DNA of 64,000 nt, from NCBI RefSeq assembly GCF_018917525.1, contig NZ_JAHLOS010000014.1, positions 1-64,000 of the forward strand, given 5' to 3'. The notes under the pieces are model-generated. The model saw only the letters and a program-made list of their open reading frames with translations. It was not told the origin of the DNA and made no database searches. A program made the translations under genes and the position numbers. The stretch comes from Enterococcus raffinosus (lineage in GTDB: Bacteria; Bacillota; Bacilli; Lactobacillales; Enterococcaceae). Position 1 is the stretch's first letter. Each line of letters starts with the position of its first letter. Of this stretch, positions 25,721-35,691 are shown piece by piece.

Positions 25721-26391
25721 GAGTGAATGACCGCCTTGTAGCCTAATCCGCGAATTGTTTCAATCGAAAAATCCGAATTTTTTTCCAAGCGAGTACGCAG
25801 TCGTTTGATATGAACATCGATGGTTCGCTCATCAGTATCAGAGTCCAAGCCCCATATCTCGTCCATTAATTGCTGACGGGTAAAAATTTTGTTAGGATAA
25901 GCCAGTAATTTATATAGTAATAAAAATTCTTTTTGCGGCAAGGTTTCCGTTTGGTCGGTTGTTTTGATCTGGTAGGTTTCTTGGTCCAGCCGAGTTTTTC
26001 CTACTACTAATTCTTTTGTGTGGACAATTTGTGCTCGACGCAATAAAGCATCCACCCGCAGTATCATCTCGTTTACATCAATTGGCTTAACCATATAATC
26101 ATCTACACCTATTGTAAAGCCACGTTTTTTATCTTCGAAAGAGTCCTTAGCTGTGATAAATAAAATAGGTAACTCATAGCCTGCTTCTCGTAAACTTTCG
26201 GCTAACTCATAGCCGTCCATATCCGGCATCATGATGTCGCTGATGATCAAATCGATGAATTGTTTATCCAAAATATCTAAGGCTTCGATACCGTTCATCG
26301 CACGAAATACCTCGAAGCGTTCATTTTTCAATGCAGATTGATAAAGTAATGATAAGTTTTCATCATCTTCTACAATAAGTATTCGATTCAT
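25717..26391 (-). CDS. OmpR-family response regulator
   Basis: A 224-residue regulator: receiver domain with acidic pair D9-D10 and phospho-acceptor D52 in IISDIMMPDMDGYE, and a C-terminal winged helix containing TDERTIDVHIKRLRTRLE. The GTG at 26400 lies in the ribosome site, and ATG 26391 has the usual eight-base distance. It pairs with the kinase encoded next. It is divergent from an ABC transporter whose start region carries the same ten bases in inverted orientation. Confidence 0.88.
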   Translation of the reverse strand: MNRILIVEDDENLSLLYQSALKNERFEVFRAMNGIEALDILDKQFIDLIISDIMMPDMDGYELAESLREAGYELPILFITAKDSFEDKKRGFTIGVDDYMVKPIDVNEMILRVDALLRRAQIVHTKELVVGKTRLDQETYQIKTTDQTETLPQKEFLLLYKLLAYPNKIFTRQQLMDEIWGLDSDTDERTIDVHIKRLRTRLEKNSDFSIETIRGLGYKAVIHS

Positions 26392-26520
26392 TTGCGTCAC
26401 CTTCCTTTTTGCTTAATAATAGTAACAAATCACTGTGAACCTAGTATGAATTCTTGTTCATTTTGAGTTAATAATGCCATGCTATCTTTACGATGTAAAC
26501 AGAAAGAAAAGGGTGACGCA
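26392..26520. promoter_or_regulatory. Divergent control region between response regulator and ABC transporter
   Basis: TTGCGTCACC at 26392-26401 and GGTGACGCAA at 26512-26521 are exact inverted copies, each lying between ribosome site and start codon of its gene. Inside, TGAAC and GTTCA (about 26435-26460) form a widely spaced inverted pair. I cannot place promoters firmly. Confidence 0.4.
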
Positions 26521-28869
26521 ATGTTAGAATTAAAAGACATCAAAAAATATTATCATGTGGGGGATACGACAACCAAGGCTTTAGATGGCGTATCGGTCGC
26601 ATTTCGGCGACAAGAATTTGTCGCAATTTTAGGTGCCAGCGGATCAGGTAAGACGACCATGTTAAATGTGATTGGCGGCTTAGATAACTACGATTCTGGT
26701 GATATGGTCATCGATGGGAAATCGACAAAAACCTTTAAGGATGCCGATTGGGATGCCTATCGAAATAATTCGATCGGATTTGTTTTCCAAAGCTATAATT
26801 TGATCGGTCATTTAGGAATCATCGACAACGTAGAACTTGGTATGACGTTGAGTGGTGTTTCAAAAGAAGAGAAAAACCAAAGAGCAGAGGATGCTTTACG
26901 TCGAGTCGGATTAGCAGATCATATGCATAAGAAGCCTAATCAGCTTTCTGGTGGGCAAATGCAACGAGTCGCAATTGCACGAGCATTAGCGAACGATCCT
27001 GACATTTTACTTTGTGATGAACCGACTGGGGCGCTAGACACTGAAACCAGTGTGCAAATCATGAATCTAATTCAAGAATTGTCGAAAGAAAAATTAGTCA
27101 TCATGGTGACTCATAACCCTGAATTAGCAAATAAATATGCTGATCGGACAATCCGGTTTTCTGACGGTCGAATCATGGATGATTCGCATCCCCATATTGA
27201 AGGGAAAAAAGGAGAACAATTTCAACTAAAACGCACGAAAATGAAATTCGTAACCGCGTTGAAGCTTTCCTTTAATAACTTACGGACGAAAAAAGGGCGG
27301 ACATTTTTAACGGCTTTTGCTTCAAGTATTGGAATCATCAGTATCGGAATCGTTCTTTCACTATCCAGCGGCTTCCAGAAACAAATTGATAACACTCAAG
27401 CCGAGACTATGGCGAAGTATCCAATCACGATCTCAAAAACAACAACCGATCAATCGGCTAATCGCGATCGGGCACTCGGTTCAGAAAAAGCCAGTGGCTC
27501 CAGTAAGGATACGAAAAATAGTGTTGTAGCAAAAATCAGTGATGAGGATAAAGCTCAGCATACCAATAAAATCAATCAAGAGTATGTCGATTACATTAAT
27601 GATATCGATCCTAAGCTAAGTAATAATATTGGTTTTACCAGAGTTGTTGGCATGAATCTTTTACGGGATGTAGATGGTGATGTAAAACCTGTGAAATTAT
27701 CAAACGATGCACCGGATAGTGGACCTTCCATGATGAGTGCAATGTCTAGTATGACAGGAATGGGAGTTTCTTCGTTTCCAACACAGCTTGATAAGAATTC
27801 AGGTAATTTCTTAGAGGACAATTATAAATTGTTGGCTGGCGCTTATCCAAAAGCCAATACAGACGTTGTATTGATCGTTGATGCGAATAATAGTACGAAT
27901 ATCAATTCGTTGAAAAACCTGGGCTTTGATGTCAAAGATGACGAAAAGGTCGATTTCGACAAAATCGTCGGGACTGAATTTAAGCTGATCAACAACAATG
28001 AATACTATTCAAAAATACCAACGGGCAACTTTATCCCGAACAATGATTACAAGGCGATGTACGACAATGCCAATAATGACACGTTGAAAATTTCAGGAAT
28101 CCTGCGGGTAAAACAATCGTCAACGATGAATCTTTTAGCGCCTGGGATTGCTTATAGTAATGAGTTGACTTCTAAAATCGTGAAGGACAATGAAAATTCT
28201 GAGATTGTCAAAGCACAAAAAGAGACCGATACAAATGTCATGACGAACGAAAAATTAGATGATGCGACCAAAGAAAGTACTTTGGCTTACTTAGGCGGAG
28301 ACAGTATTCCTAGCAGTATTATGATTTACCCAAATAACTACAAAGATAAAGAACAAATCTTGAGCTATTTGGATGATTACAATAAGGGCAAGAAAAAGGA
28401 AGATAAGATCATCTACACTGATTTGGCGGGAACGATGACTGAATTGACCGGCGGCTTAATGGATGCCATCACTTATGTATTGATTGCCTTCGCGGGAATC
28501 TCATTAGTGACTAGTATGATTATGATCGGTATCATTACCTATACGTCAGTCATTGAACGGACGAAGGAAATCGGTGTCTTGAAGGCCTTAGGAGCGCGTA
28601 AGAAAGATATCACTCGTGTATTTGATGCAGAAACATGTATCTTAGGGGTAGCTTCTGGAACACTTGGTGTATTGATTGCCTACTTGGCAACATTCCCAAT
28701 CAATGCGATTTTGTACAATATGACTGAACTAGAAAATGTCGCACAATTAAATCCAGTTCATGGTGTCATTTTGATCGTTGTCTCAACGGTGTTGACTATG
28801 ATTGGTGGACATATTCCAGCAAGAATGGCAGCGAAGAAAGATGCTGCGATTGCATTGCGAGCAGAATAA
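26521..28869 (+). CDS. ABC transporter, fused ATPase and FtsX permease (MacB-like)
   Basis: A 782-residue fusion. Residues 1-225 are the ATPase: Walker [10 protein letters not shown], signature [14 protein letters not shown], Walker [14 protein letters not shown] membrane helix follows near 255-280, then a long extracytoplasmic domain (about 285-640) with serine/asparagine-rich stretches, and three C-terminal helices with the FtsX loop [16 protein letters not shown]. This is the macrolide/antimicrobial-peptide export class. The frame extends upstream but AAAAGGG points to ATG 26521. It is divergent from a two-component system that probably controls it. Substrate unknown. Confidence 0.85.
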   Translation: MLELKDIKKYYHVGDTTTKALDGVSVAFRRQEFVAILGASGSGKTTMLNVIGGLDNYDSGDMVIDGKSTKTFKDADWDAYRNNSIGFVFQSYNLIGHLGIIDNVELGMTLSGVSKEEKNQRAEDALRRVGLADHMHKKPNQLSGGQMQRVAIARALANDPDILLCDEPTGALDTETSVQIMNLIQELSKEKLVIMVTHNPELANKYADRTIRFSDGRIMDDSHPHIEGKKGEQFQLKRTKMKFVTALKLSFNNLRTKKGRTFLTAFASSIGIISIGIVLSLSSGFQKQIDNTQAETMAKYPITISKTTTDQSANRDRALGSEKASGSSKDTKNSVVAKISDEDKAQHTNKINQEYVDYINDIDPKLSNNIGFTRVVGMNLLRDVDGDVKPVKLSNDAPDSGPSMMSAMSSMTGMGVSSFPTQLDKNSGNFLEDNYKLLAGAYPKANTDVVLIVDANNSTNINSLKNLGFDVKDDEKVDFDKIVGTEFKLINNNEYYSKIPTGNFIPNNDYKAMYDNANNDTLKISGILRVKQSSTMNLLAPGIAYSNELTSKIVKDNENSEIVKAQKETDTNVMTNEKLDDATKESTLAYLGGDSIPSSIMIYPNNYKDKEQILSYLDDYNKGKKKEDKIIYTDLAGTMTELTGGLMDAITYVLIAFAGISLVTSMIMIGIITYTSVIERTKEIGVLKALGARKKDITRVFDAETCILGVASGTLGVLIAYLATFPINAILYNMTELENVAQLNPVHGVILIVVSTVLTMIGGHIPARMAAKKDAAIALRAE

Positions 28870-28874
28870 AAATA

Positions 28875-28914
28875 AAGGCAGCTTCCTTAAGTTAAGGAGA
28901 AGCTGCCTTTTTGT
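28875..28914 (+). terminator. Rho-independent terminator
   Basis: Long stem AAGGCAGCTTCCTTAA / TTAAGGAGAAGCTGCC with small mismatch, then TTTTT. Confidence 0.85.
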
Positions 28915-28941
28915 AATTCTAGTAGGTTAAAAGCATAATAC

Positions 28942-30135
28942 TTATCGGACAAAAAGAAAGTTAAGGATAGCCAAGGCTACAAAACCAAAGGTAATCAATC
29001 CACAAACAATCAGATGAAGACGTTTATTCATCAAAGCTACTGCTATAAACTCTCTAAGAAAAGCATTCGGTAAATAGTAGCGTGCAGTCTTTGAGCCAAT
29101 GCCGTCAATTTTTAATCCAACATCTTCGGCATACATTCCAGCTCTAAAAATATGGTAATTGTTTGAAGTAAAAATAGCGTGATAACCACTTGGTTTTTCC
29201 CGTTCCATGATTTCTTTACTAAACTTCATGTTTTCAAGAGTATTGGTGGATTGAGCTTCCATAAGGATATTTTCGGCTGGAATCCCCTGTTCCAAAGCAT
29301 ACTCTCTCATTGCCTGCGATTCAGGAACTTTTTCATCAGGTCCTTGTCCGCCAGACATTAAAAGCTGAGGTGGTGACAATGTTTTTTCGCTTTGTTCGCG
29401 ATAAAATTGGATTGCACGATCAATCCGTTTTGCCAATAAGGGCGTGACTTTTTCACCACCGATTAATCCGGCACCTAAAACAATCACAAAATCCTGATCG
29501 TATTTTGGTTTATTGAGTTGATAAATCAATGAGATCGATAAGAAATTCCAAAAGACGACAAAGAAGTAAAACGCAATCGTTGTCGGAATTGAGAGCAAAA
29601 TGACTGACCAATCAGGTAGTATTCGAGGGCCAACCGTTTGTAAGACAATCAATGCCACAATCGCTAAACCTAGAATCAAGGTCAATAAGTTCGGCAATTT
29701 GCGTGATTCGTGTCGTAGAACAATGAAACTATTGCCAATCAAGAAAATGACGGCTGCATAGATGCCAAACAGAATGGTCATCAAGAATAAGAGTGCTAAT
29801 AGCCCTAAGATACCTGCACCAATCAAAGAGCTCGCGGTAAGTGTCACCAAAGCTACGTAGCCCATAAAACTTATCAGTGCAAGATTCAATAGCCAGCCAT
29901 TTCGTAAACGACATTTTTCTTTAATATAAAAATAGCGGAACAATAAAAAGAAGAAAAGCGGGATCAAAATATAAAAGGTTTTCTTTTGAATTTCAATCAC
30001 ACAAAAATATAAGACAATAAAAATGCCTGTCCACAATGTAAAATTACTAAACTTGTTTTGTTTGAAACGAATCATTACACTGATCAAAACGATAAAATAA
30101 ATGGCTAAAGCAAGTAAATCTCGTTGAAAATCCAT
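28942..30135 (-). CDS. YdcF/ElyC/SanA-type DUF218 membrane protein
   Basis: A 397-residue protein. Residues 1-195 contain about six membrane helices; residues 210-360 are a DUF218 domain with FVIVLGAGLIGGEKVTPLLAKR and SGGQGPDEKVPESQAMREYA, followed by a final helix. DUF218 proteins are implicated in envelope polysaccharide or undecaprenyl-carrier processes. A perfect hairpin TCCTATTC/GAATAGGA (30176-30195) lies upstream of the start. Single gene. Confidence 0.8.
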   Translation of the reverse strand: MDFQRDLLALAIYFIVLISVMIRFKQNKFSNFTLWTGIFIVLYFCVIEIQKKTFYILIPLFFFLLFRYFYIKEKCRLRNGWLLNLALISFMGYVALVTLTASSLIGAGILGLLALLFLMTILFGIYAAVIFLIGNSFIVLRHESRKLPNLLTLILGLAIVALIVLQTVGPRILPDWSVILLSIPTTIAFYFFVVFWNFLSISLIYQLNKPKYDQDFVIVLGAGLIGGEKVTPLLAKRIDRAIQFYREQSEKTLSPPQLLMSGGQGPDEKVPESQAMREYALEQGIPAENILMEAQSTNTLENMKFSKEIMEREKPSGYHAIFTSNNYHIFRAGMYAEDVGLKIDGIGSKTARYYLPNAFLREFIAVALMNKRLHLIVCGLITFGFVALAILNFLFVR

Positions 30136-30175
30136 CCCATCACTCCTTTGAAAATCGGGAAATTTTTTTAATCAT

Positions 30176-30195
30176 CCTATTCTTGTGAATAGGAA
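30176..30195. repeat. Perfect short inverted repeat upstream of the DUF218 gene
   Basis: TCCTATTC and GAATAGGA flank TTGT. It lies about 40 bases before the leftward start codon and could be an operator or a 5' RNA hairpin. No larger gene is seen in 30136-30428. Confidence 0.4.
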
Positions 30196-30428
30196 ATACT
30201 TTATATGTCAGTATATCAAAGAAAAGTAAAAATGCGCAGTTAAGAAGTATTAGTTGGTTTTATTTAGGAAGATTAGTAAACTTAAGTGAAGGGTGTCGGC
30301 TTTTCTTTTTACAGTCAGCCATTTTATTTTTAATGAGTTAGCTATAGAGATATCAGCAATTTAATAAGATGATACTTGTGGTAAGAATAAAAATTTCAAA
30401 AAAGTAAATCGATCTAGGAGGGATCTTG

Positions 30429-30914
30429 ATGAAGATTAAAGGAATTGATCGCGTGGATCTGCCCACCATTTTCGTTGTTGGCAAAGAAGGTCAAGGTTTA
30501 GCTGAGGACGGGCAGTCTTGGGTACCATTGCTATGGGACCAAATGAACACTCATTTTGAAGAATTAATTGACCTTTTGGCAGGACAAGAAATGAAGGATT
30601 TGCAGCTATGGGGGCTGATGAGTGATGTAGGGCATTGGTTAGAGCCATGGAAAAATGAAGGACGTTACTTAGCAGGGGTTCAAGTGTCGGAAAAAGCTCA
30701 GGCACCTGAAGGCTGGGTTCGTTGGGAAATACCGCCAATGAGCTATTTGACAGTTAAGGCGAGTGCGGAAAAAATTGAAGATGCGACAAATTTGATGTTG
30801 GGAGAAATCTTCCCTATGGAAAATCTGGAGCTTGTCGGTGCGATCCATGAACATTATTTACCACATTTCGCAGAAGGGGAAGTCGAGTTGTATTTTCCCT
30901 TTAAAGCAAAATAA
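30429..30914 (+). CDS. GyrI-like effector-binding domain protein
   Basis: A 161-residue protein matching the GyrI-like/AraC effector-binding fold: MSDVGHWLEPWKNEGRYLAGVQV in the middle, WEIPPMSYLTVKA near 108, and the closing YLPHFAEGEVELYFPF. No DNA-binding domain is attached. Such stand-alone proteins bind hydrophobic or toxic small molecules. AGGAGG at 30417-30422 supports ATG 30429; an in-frame TTG three bases earlier is less likely. Single gene, convergent with dacA. Confidence 0.78.
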   Translation: MKIKGIDRVDLPTIFVVGKEGQGLAEDGQSWVPLLWDQMNTHFEELIDLLAGQEMKDLQLWGLMSDVGHWLEPWKNEGRYLAGVQVSEKAQAPEGWVRWEIPPMSYLTVKASAEKIEDATNLMLGEIFPMENLELVGAIHEHYLPHFAEGEVELYFPFKAK

Positions 30915-30943
30915 AAAACTTTCGACCCCGTCGAAAGTTTTTT
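30913..30943. terminator. Bidirectional terminator
   Basis: Perfect stem AAAAAACTTTCGA / TCGAAAGTTTTTT with loop CCCCG between convergent genes. Confidence 0.85.
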
Positions 30944-30946
30944 ATT

Positions 30947-32239
30947 TTATGCAAATATGCCAGTGATCTTTTGCCAGATTAACTCGAAAGTACTGGCTTT
31001 TTCCACTTCATTTTTGGTTACTAAATCTGTTTTGGCACCTTCATTTTCTTGAACATAGCCTAAGTTATCTTGTGCTAAAGCAACACTTACGGTACCAATT
31101 TTTTCATTCTTGTGGACCGGTGCGATGATTGCATTATTGTCCAGCAATGAATGATCTAAGGTTGTTTTAATCGTTAAGTTTTTAGGATCCATATCGCTTC
31201 GAATCCAAAGCTTAACAGGTTTTTCCATGGCTAAAGCGACTGTTTTTTTCTTGCCATCTGTGACTTTTAGTTCTTTTTTATCAGTAGGTGTCTGTCCAGC
31301 AACAGTCACATCTTGCTGACTCCAATTATTTAAGCAATAATCCATCAAGTTGCTTGTTTCGACGTATCGAGCATTCTCGTCATTTGGTTGATTTAGTGCA
31401 TTCAAGATGACTGTGATGACACGGCGTCCGTCTTTTTGGATCGTACCGACAAAACAAGCACCAGCTAAATCAGTAGTACCAGTTTTTAAGCCATCCACGC
31501 CTTCTTTATAATTCGGGCCGTCAAATAGCATAACATTCCAATTTTCCATTTCAGTTGGTTGAGATGAATTTGGAGCGAATGTTTTTTCCTTGATCTTAGA
31601 GGTTTCCAAAATTTCTGGGAAATCTTTGATTAGGTGCTGGGCTACGATTGCTACATCTCTAGCAGACATTAGATTCTCGTCGTTTTCTTCGGTTCCAGGA
31701 TAGATGTGTTCGCCTAGATAAACATTACTCAAACCAGAAGCATTAATAATCGTCGCGTCTTTGATGCCCCATTCTGTGAGTTGTTCGCGCATTTGATTTA
31801 CAAATGTGTGCTCATTGCCGGCAATGAGTTCAGCTAGAGCAACCGCACAGGCATTGGCTGATTGAACGATCATGGCCTCGAAAAGATCTTTGACTGTATA
31901 TTTTTGATCACGAACCAACGTAACATTTGACAATTCAGGGACAGTGCTTAATTCTGCAGCATATTCAGAGATTGGTACTTCTTGCTCCCAAGAGATTTTC
32001 TGTTGTTTAATTGCGTCTAAAACGAGGTATGCCGTGATCGTTTTAGTGATAGAGGCTATGCCCTTGGGAGAGTCGCCGTCCTGGTTGAAAAAGACTTTTC
32101 CTGAATCAGCATCAATGGCGTATCCAGCATTCGCATTGACCGAAAATTCATCTGCCGCATGGACGGGGATTCCTATGAGGCTTTGGAAGAAAAGGACTAG
32201 GGCAACCAAAACAAGGGGGAAACTTTTCTTATTTTTCAT
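30947..32239 (-). CDS. dacA: D-alanyl-D-alanine carboxypeptidase (low-molecular-weight PBP)
   Basis: A 430-residue exported enzyme that trims the terminal D-alanine from peptidoglycan stem peptides. The signal peptide runs to about residue 28 (VHAA-D). The acyl-enzyme motif is S63-I-T-K66, followed by SAN near 127 and KTGTT near 255. A beta-rich C-terminal domain (PBP5_C type, about 310-400) and a final amphipathic segment for membrane attachment complete the family layout. Single gene closed by a shared terminator. Confidence 0.88.
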   Translation of the reverse strand: MKNKKSFPLVLVALVLFFQSLIGIPVHAADEFSVNANAGYAIDADSGKVFFNQDGDSPKGIASITKTITAYLVLDAIKQQKISWEQEVPISEYAAELSTVPELSNVTLVRDQKYTVKDLFEAMIVQSANACAVALAELIAGNEHTFVNQMREQLTEWGIKDATIINASGLSNVYLGEHIYPGTEENDENLMSARDVAIVAQHLIKDFPEILETSKIKEKTFAPNSSQPTEMENWNVMLFDGPNYKEGVDGLKTGTTDLAGACFVGTIQKDGRRVITVILNALNQPNDENARYVETSNLMDYCLNNWSQQDVTVAGQTPTDKKELKVTDGKKKTVALAMEKPVKLWIRSDMDPKNLTIKTTLDHSLLDNNAIIAPVHKNEKIGTVSVALAQDNLGYVQENEGAKTDLVTKNEVEKASTFELIWQKITGIFA

Positions 32240-32311
32240 TGAAGGGCTCCTTTATTTCTATTGACCCCAAAAGTTTAGCAAAATCATAGGGTGAATTCAA
32301 GAAAATACATG

Positions 32312-32352
32312 AAAACGCCAGAGTTTTTCATTAGTTTTGAAAGACTCTGGTG
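32312..32352 (-). terminator. Terminator of the YdjI-YdjG-YdjH-like operon
   Basis: Leftward arms CACCAGAGT and ACTCTGGCG (one mismatched pair) followed by TTTTC. Confidence 0.6.
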
Positions 32353-32382
32353 TGTAGTGATAACATTTTTTATTTTATTTGA

Positions 32383-33177
32383 TTAAAAACTGCGTCCGCC
32401 ACCGCCAAAGGTTCCACCACCGCTAGAGTGAGTGGTACTGCCGCCACCACCGCCTCCATTGTTGTTAGAGGGTTTAGGAATCCGCCGAGTGGTAACAAAG
32501 GAATTCACTAATTGGTCTTGACGTTCAGTCAAGTCTAATTGCGCATTTTGACGATATGGGTAACGATAAGTCCCAGCTTTTAATTGATAACGCAAGCGTA
32601 CAGAAACAAAAAAGGCGATTGCCGCCACTGCTGCAATGACAAAACCGATAATGAATTCAATTGGTCTGATGGATTTATAACGGGTGATTTTTCCGGTTTT
32701 TTCATCAATACGATAAGCCCCACCAGGAACGCCATCGTCAACGAATTCTTGTGCATTAAACAAGAAATTTTTACTTGCTTGATAATAATCGCCGTCTCTC
32801 ATTGCTCCCTCGACATCATCTAAAAGCTTATCACGCCGTTTATCATTGATGTAGTCGATCATATTCCCTGAAGTTGAGAGATGGATTTTCCGCTGATTCA
32901 TATCTAACAGTAGTAGAGCACCATTGTGATTATTACCAACCCGATCTCTCAACTGATTATCTGCGAATGTTTCAGGATCCTCAGTATTGGTGTCAGTAGT
33001 CAAAATAAACACTTCGCCTTTGATTTTTTCGTTTATGGCATCAGCTTGATTAGACAATTCGGTTCGTTCTTCTGGTGTTAGCAGATTTGCCTGATCATTT
33101 ACCGTATTAGAAGCGGCAAAGACCTTCAGAGGGCTTAAGAATGCTAAAAAGCCAATTAATAATAGGAATTTTTTCAT
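32383..33177 (-). CDS. TPM-domain membrane protein (YdjH-like)
   Basis: A 264-residue protein with signal peptide (to about residue 21, KVFAA), an extracellular TPM domain (about 25-150, VNDQANLLTPEERTELSNQA and NGALLLLDMNQRKIHLSTSG), one membrane helix near 172-192 and a cytoplasmic tail ending in a glycine-rich GGGTFGGGGRSF. In Bacillus, YdjH with YdjG anchors the phage-shock protein PspA at the membrane. It overlaps the zinc-ribbon gene by four bases, as in a YdjG-YdjH pair. Confidence 0.75.
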   Translation of the reverse strand: MKKFLLLIGFLAFLSPLKVFAASNTVNDQANLLTPEERTELSNQADAINEKIKGEVFILTTDTNTEDPETFADNQLRDRVGNNHNGALLLLDMNQRKIHLSTSGNMIDYINDKRRDKLLDDVEGAMRDGDYYQASKNFLFNAQEFVDDGVPGGAYRIDEKTGKITRYKSIRPIEFIIGFVIAAVAAIAFFVSVRLRYQLKAGTYRYPYRQNAQLDLTERQDQLVNSFVTTRRIPKPSNNNGGGGGGSTTHSSGGGTFGGGGRSF

Positions 33178-34244
33178 AGGAAATACCCCACGATCATCGC
33201 AATTATCATAATCGCAGCGAAAATTCCGCCTGAGAACAGCCCTAAACGTTTATTGCTGATCGGCAAAATCCCACTGACTTTGCCTGTTTGTCCGTTCATC
33301 GCGTAATAATAGGTTTTCTTCGAGGCATCTTGATAAGTCACAAGCCAGACAGGTAGTAACATGTAGTGATTGTCTTGTTTCTCTATATTTACGGATTTAT
33401 TGCCGGCTGTAAAGGTGGTATAACCCGAAACCGTATCTCGTAACAAGTCTTCTGTGTACTCGGTTAATTCATGATCAATCTGATCAGCTAAGTCTTTGAT
33501 TTCAATATCCCGTTTTTCCGCTTGGAAGCCTGATAAGTACTCAGTGTGAAAATCGATTGCTTGATCAATCGGAAAAGGTTGGACACCTTCGACCATTTTT
33601 TGCTGCAGATTTTTTTGCAAGGCATTCTTGGTTAAATGACGAATCTTCGCTTTGCCTTTTCGGAAAATCTGATAGACTTTTGTTTCAGTGTATTCAATTT
33701 CACCGACGATCCAGACCCGCAAAGAGGTCCCTTTGCCCGTCAAATTACCAGCAGTCTCAGCGTCAACTACCCAATAGGGAAAATAAACACCGGTCATTTT
33801 ATCGATTTGTTCTTTGTTGAAAAAATCTTTTGGAATAAAGCGTTTCTTTTGTGTCCAAGCTAAAAAATCTGCGATAGCCTTTTCGCGGTCGATTTTAAAA
33901 GGTAAAACTTTATTCGGTAAAAATTCTCCTGTCAAACGTCCTGATAATACGACGGGATTATGACAAAAGTAACAGTAGGTTGCGGCGGTAGTGTGATCAG
34001 TGACAATTTGAGCGCCACAGCTGGGACAGAGAAAGAGATCGACATCGCCAGTACTCGCTTTTTCAGCGGTAGTAGCTTCTGTTACTCCATCCGCATCTGG
34101 GACAGCTTCTTTAGCTTCAAATTTTTCGATATCCTCCACTGTAAAAATGCTTAAGCAATAATCACAATGGAATTTTTGATCACTTGGATTAAAGGTCAAG
34201 GGACCGCCACAGTTGGGACAATGATGTGTCAATACATCTGCCAT
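33174..34244 (-). CDS. Zinc-ribbon membrane protein (YdjG-like)
   Basis: A 356-residue protein with two zinc ribbons: CPNCGG..CDYC at residues 9-30 and CPSCGA..CYFC at about 73-94, the second like a TFIIB-type ribbon. A beta-rich middle domain and one C-terminal membrane helix (about 332-355) follow. It resembles YdjG, which together with YdjH binds and localises PspA in Bacillus subtilis. Sits between the SPFH gene and the TPM gene in one operon. Confidence 0.75.
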   Translation of the reverse strand: MADVLTHHCPNCGGPLTFNPSDQKFHCDYCLSIFTVEDIEKFEAKEAVPDADGVTEATTAEKASTGDVDLFLCPSCGAQIVTDHTTAATYCYFCHNPVVLSGRLTGEFLPNKVLPFKIDREKAIADFLAWTQKKRFIPKDFFNKEQIDKMTGVYFPYWVVDAETAGNLTGKGTSLRVWIVGEIEYTETKVYQIFRKGKAKIRHLTKNALQKNLQQKMVEGVQPFPIDQAIDFHTEYLSGFQAEKRDIEIKDLADQIDHELTEYTEDLLRDTVSGYTTFTAGNKSVNIEKQDNHYMLLPVWLVTYQDASKKTYYYAMNGQTGKVSGILPISNKRLGLFSGGIFAAIMIIAMIVGYFL

Positions 34245-34273
34245 TTGCAGGTCCTCCTATGGTTAGTAATAGT

Positions 34274-35509
34274 TTAGTCGATCGGAACACCTTTGAAGGG
34301 CTTACCGCAATGTGGACAGAATTTCGGAACGCCATTGCTTAAATCAACTGTTTCACCACAGTCGCTGCACTTCATTTGGATTTTTGCTGCGACTGCTGGA
34401 GCTGGTTTTGGTTCTCCGCAATTGCTGCAGAATTTACCAGAATTTTCTTCGCCACATTTCGGGCAAGTCCATTGATCGCCAGTAGATTTTTGTTGGGCCT
34501 GTTGATTCTGCTGCATTTGTTGATTATTATTTTGCGAAGCTTGGTTGAGATAATCTCCGCCAGTATTCATGCCCATGCCCATTCCGAAGAATCCCGTGGC
34601 AGCACCTGCATCATTTTTACCAGCAGCTTCCATACCGCGAGCAACTGAGCCTTGGACGTAGCCTTCGCGCACGTTAGGATCGCCCAGCATGGCGCCTTCG
34701 TTTCGCATGTTGATCAATTTTGTTGAGTCATCAGTATAAGAAATGCTGGCAACTGCGACTGAGACAATCTCCATACCGCGCAATTCTCTCCAGCTATCAT
34801 CTAGAGCGTCAGAAAGATATTTACTTAGTTCCAAGCTTTTTGATGGCACATAGGAAATCCGTTGTCCATCGGCAGACATTTGATTGATCGACGCTTGTAA
34901 ACCAGTCAGGAATTCTTGTAAATATTGTTCATTGATATCGCTAATGTCAACTTGATCCATATTTCTTGGAATCGCGTTGGCAAAGAACAGAATCGGATCC
35001 GTTACTTTGATGGAATAGGTTCCGTGCGCCCGCAAGAACAGTTCCGCGTTGTAGAAATTATCAAAATAATTCAACGGGGTACTGGTGCCGAATTTGATTC
35101 CTTTGATTTCTTGCAAGTTAATATAAAAGACTTGCTGTTTCTGTGGGGTCACACCGCCAAACTTGAAACGACTGAATGTTTCTGCAACTGCCTCTTTTAA
35201 TGAACCATTAAACATGGATGGAGCAGAATTGTTTTCAACTGTGTAATAGCCTTCTTCGGCGGTGTAATCAATAATTTTGCCGCCATCTACTAAGAGCATC
35301 ATCATATTTGGATAGACATGAATCACAGAACCGTCTGTGATCACATCGCTGGTTCCTTTTTTATTGCTGCCGCGTTTATCATCTTTTCGAACGGCAACGC
35401 CTTTTGACATCACTGTTGTTTGTCCCATATCGGCTGGTTCGATAATCTCTAACCATTGATCGGCTAGTCCGCCACCGATACTACTTGTTGCTGCTTTAAA
35501 TAATCCCAT
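34274..35509 (-). CDS. SPFH-domain protein with C-terminal zinc ribbons (YdjI-like)
   Basis: A 411-residue protein. Residues about 30-230 form an SPFH/virion-core-like domain (AVRKDDKRGSNKKGTSDVIT, FFANAIPRNMDQVDISDIN). A glycine- then glutamine/asparagine-rich linker (about 300-345) leads to two zinc ribbons, CPKCGEE..CSNCGE and CSDCGE..CPHCGK. It corresponds to YdjI, encoded with YdjG and YdjH in Bacillus, where the set also includes a PspA gene; no PspA gene is in this window. First gene of the operon. Confidence 0.78.
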   Translation of the reverse strand: MGLFKAATSSIGGGLADQWLEIIEPADMGQTTVMSKGVAVRKDDKRGSNKKGTSDVITDGSVIHVYPNMMMLLVDGGKIIDYTAEEGYYTVENNSAPSMFNGSLKEAVAETFSRFKFGGVTPQKQQVFYINLQEIKGIKFGTSTPLNYFDNFYNAELFLRAHGTYSIKVTDPILFFANAIPRNMDQVDISDINEQYLQEFLTGLQASINQMSADGQRISYVPSKSLELSKYLSDALDDSWRELRGMEIVSVAVASISYTDDSTKLINMRNEGAMLGDPNVREGYVQGSVARGMEAAGKNDAGAATGFFGMGMGMNTGGDYLNQASQNNNQQMQQNQQAQQKSTGDQWTCPKCGEENSGKFCSNCGEPKPAPAVAAKIQMKCSDCGETVDLSNGVPKFCPHCGKPFKGVPID

Positions 35510-35650
35510 GAGTATACCTCCATAAAAACGTTTTTTTCATTATAACACAGGGCAATTTTGAAATAGAAAGGAAGCCATCCGACAGATTAAAAGACACTAA
35601 ACAATTGCATTAGAGAATTGGTTTCTATAGTTTTTTTACTCGAAATCACG

Positions 35651-35656
35651 TATAAT
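35651..35656 (+). promoter_or_regulatory. Probable -10 box for dnaX
   Basis: TATAAT 36 bases before the dnaX start. No consensus -35 at 17 bases; TATAGT-like sequence near 35626 is a weak candidate. Confidence 0.4.
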
Positions 35657-35691
35657 AAAAAGCAGTGATTTTGAAAGAAAAGAGGAGAATT

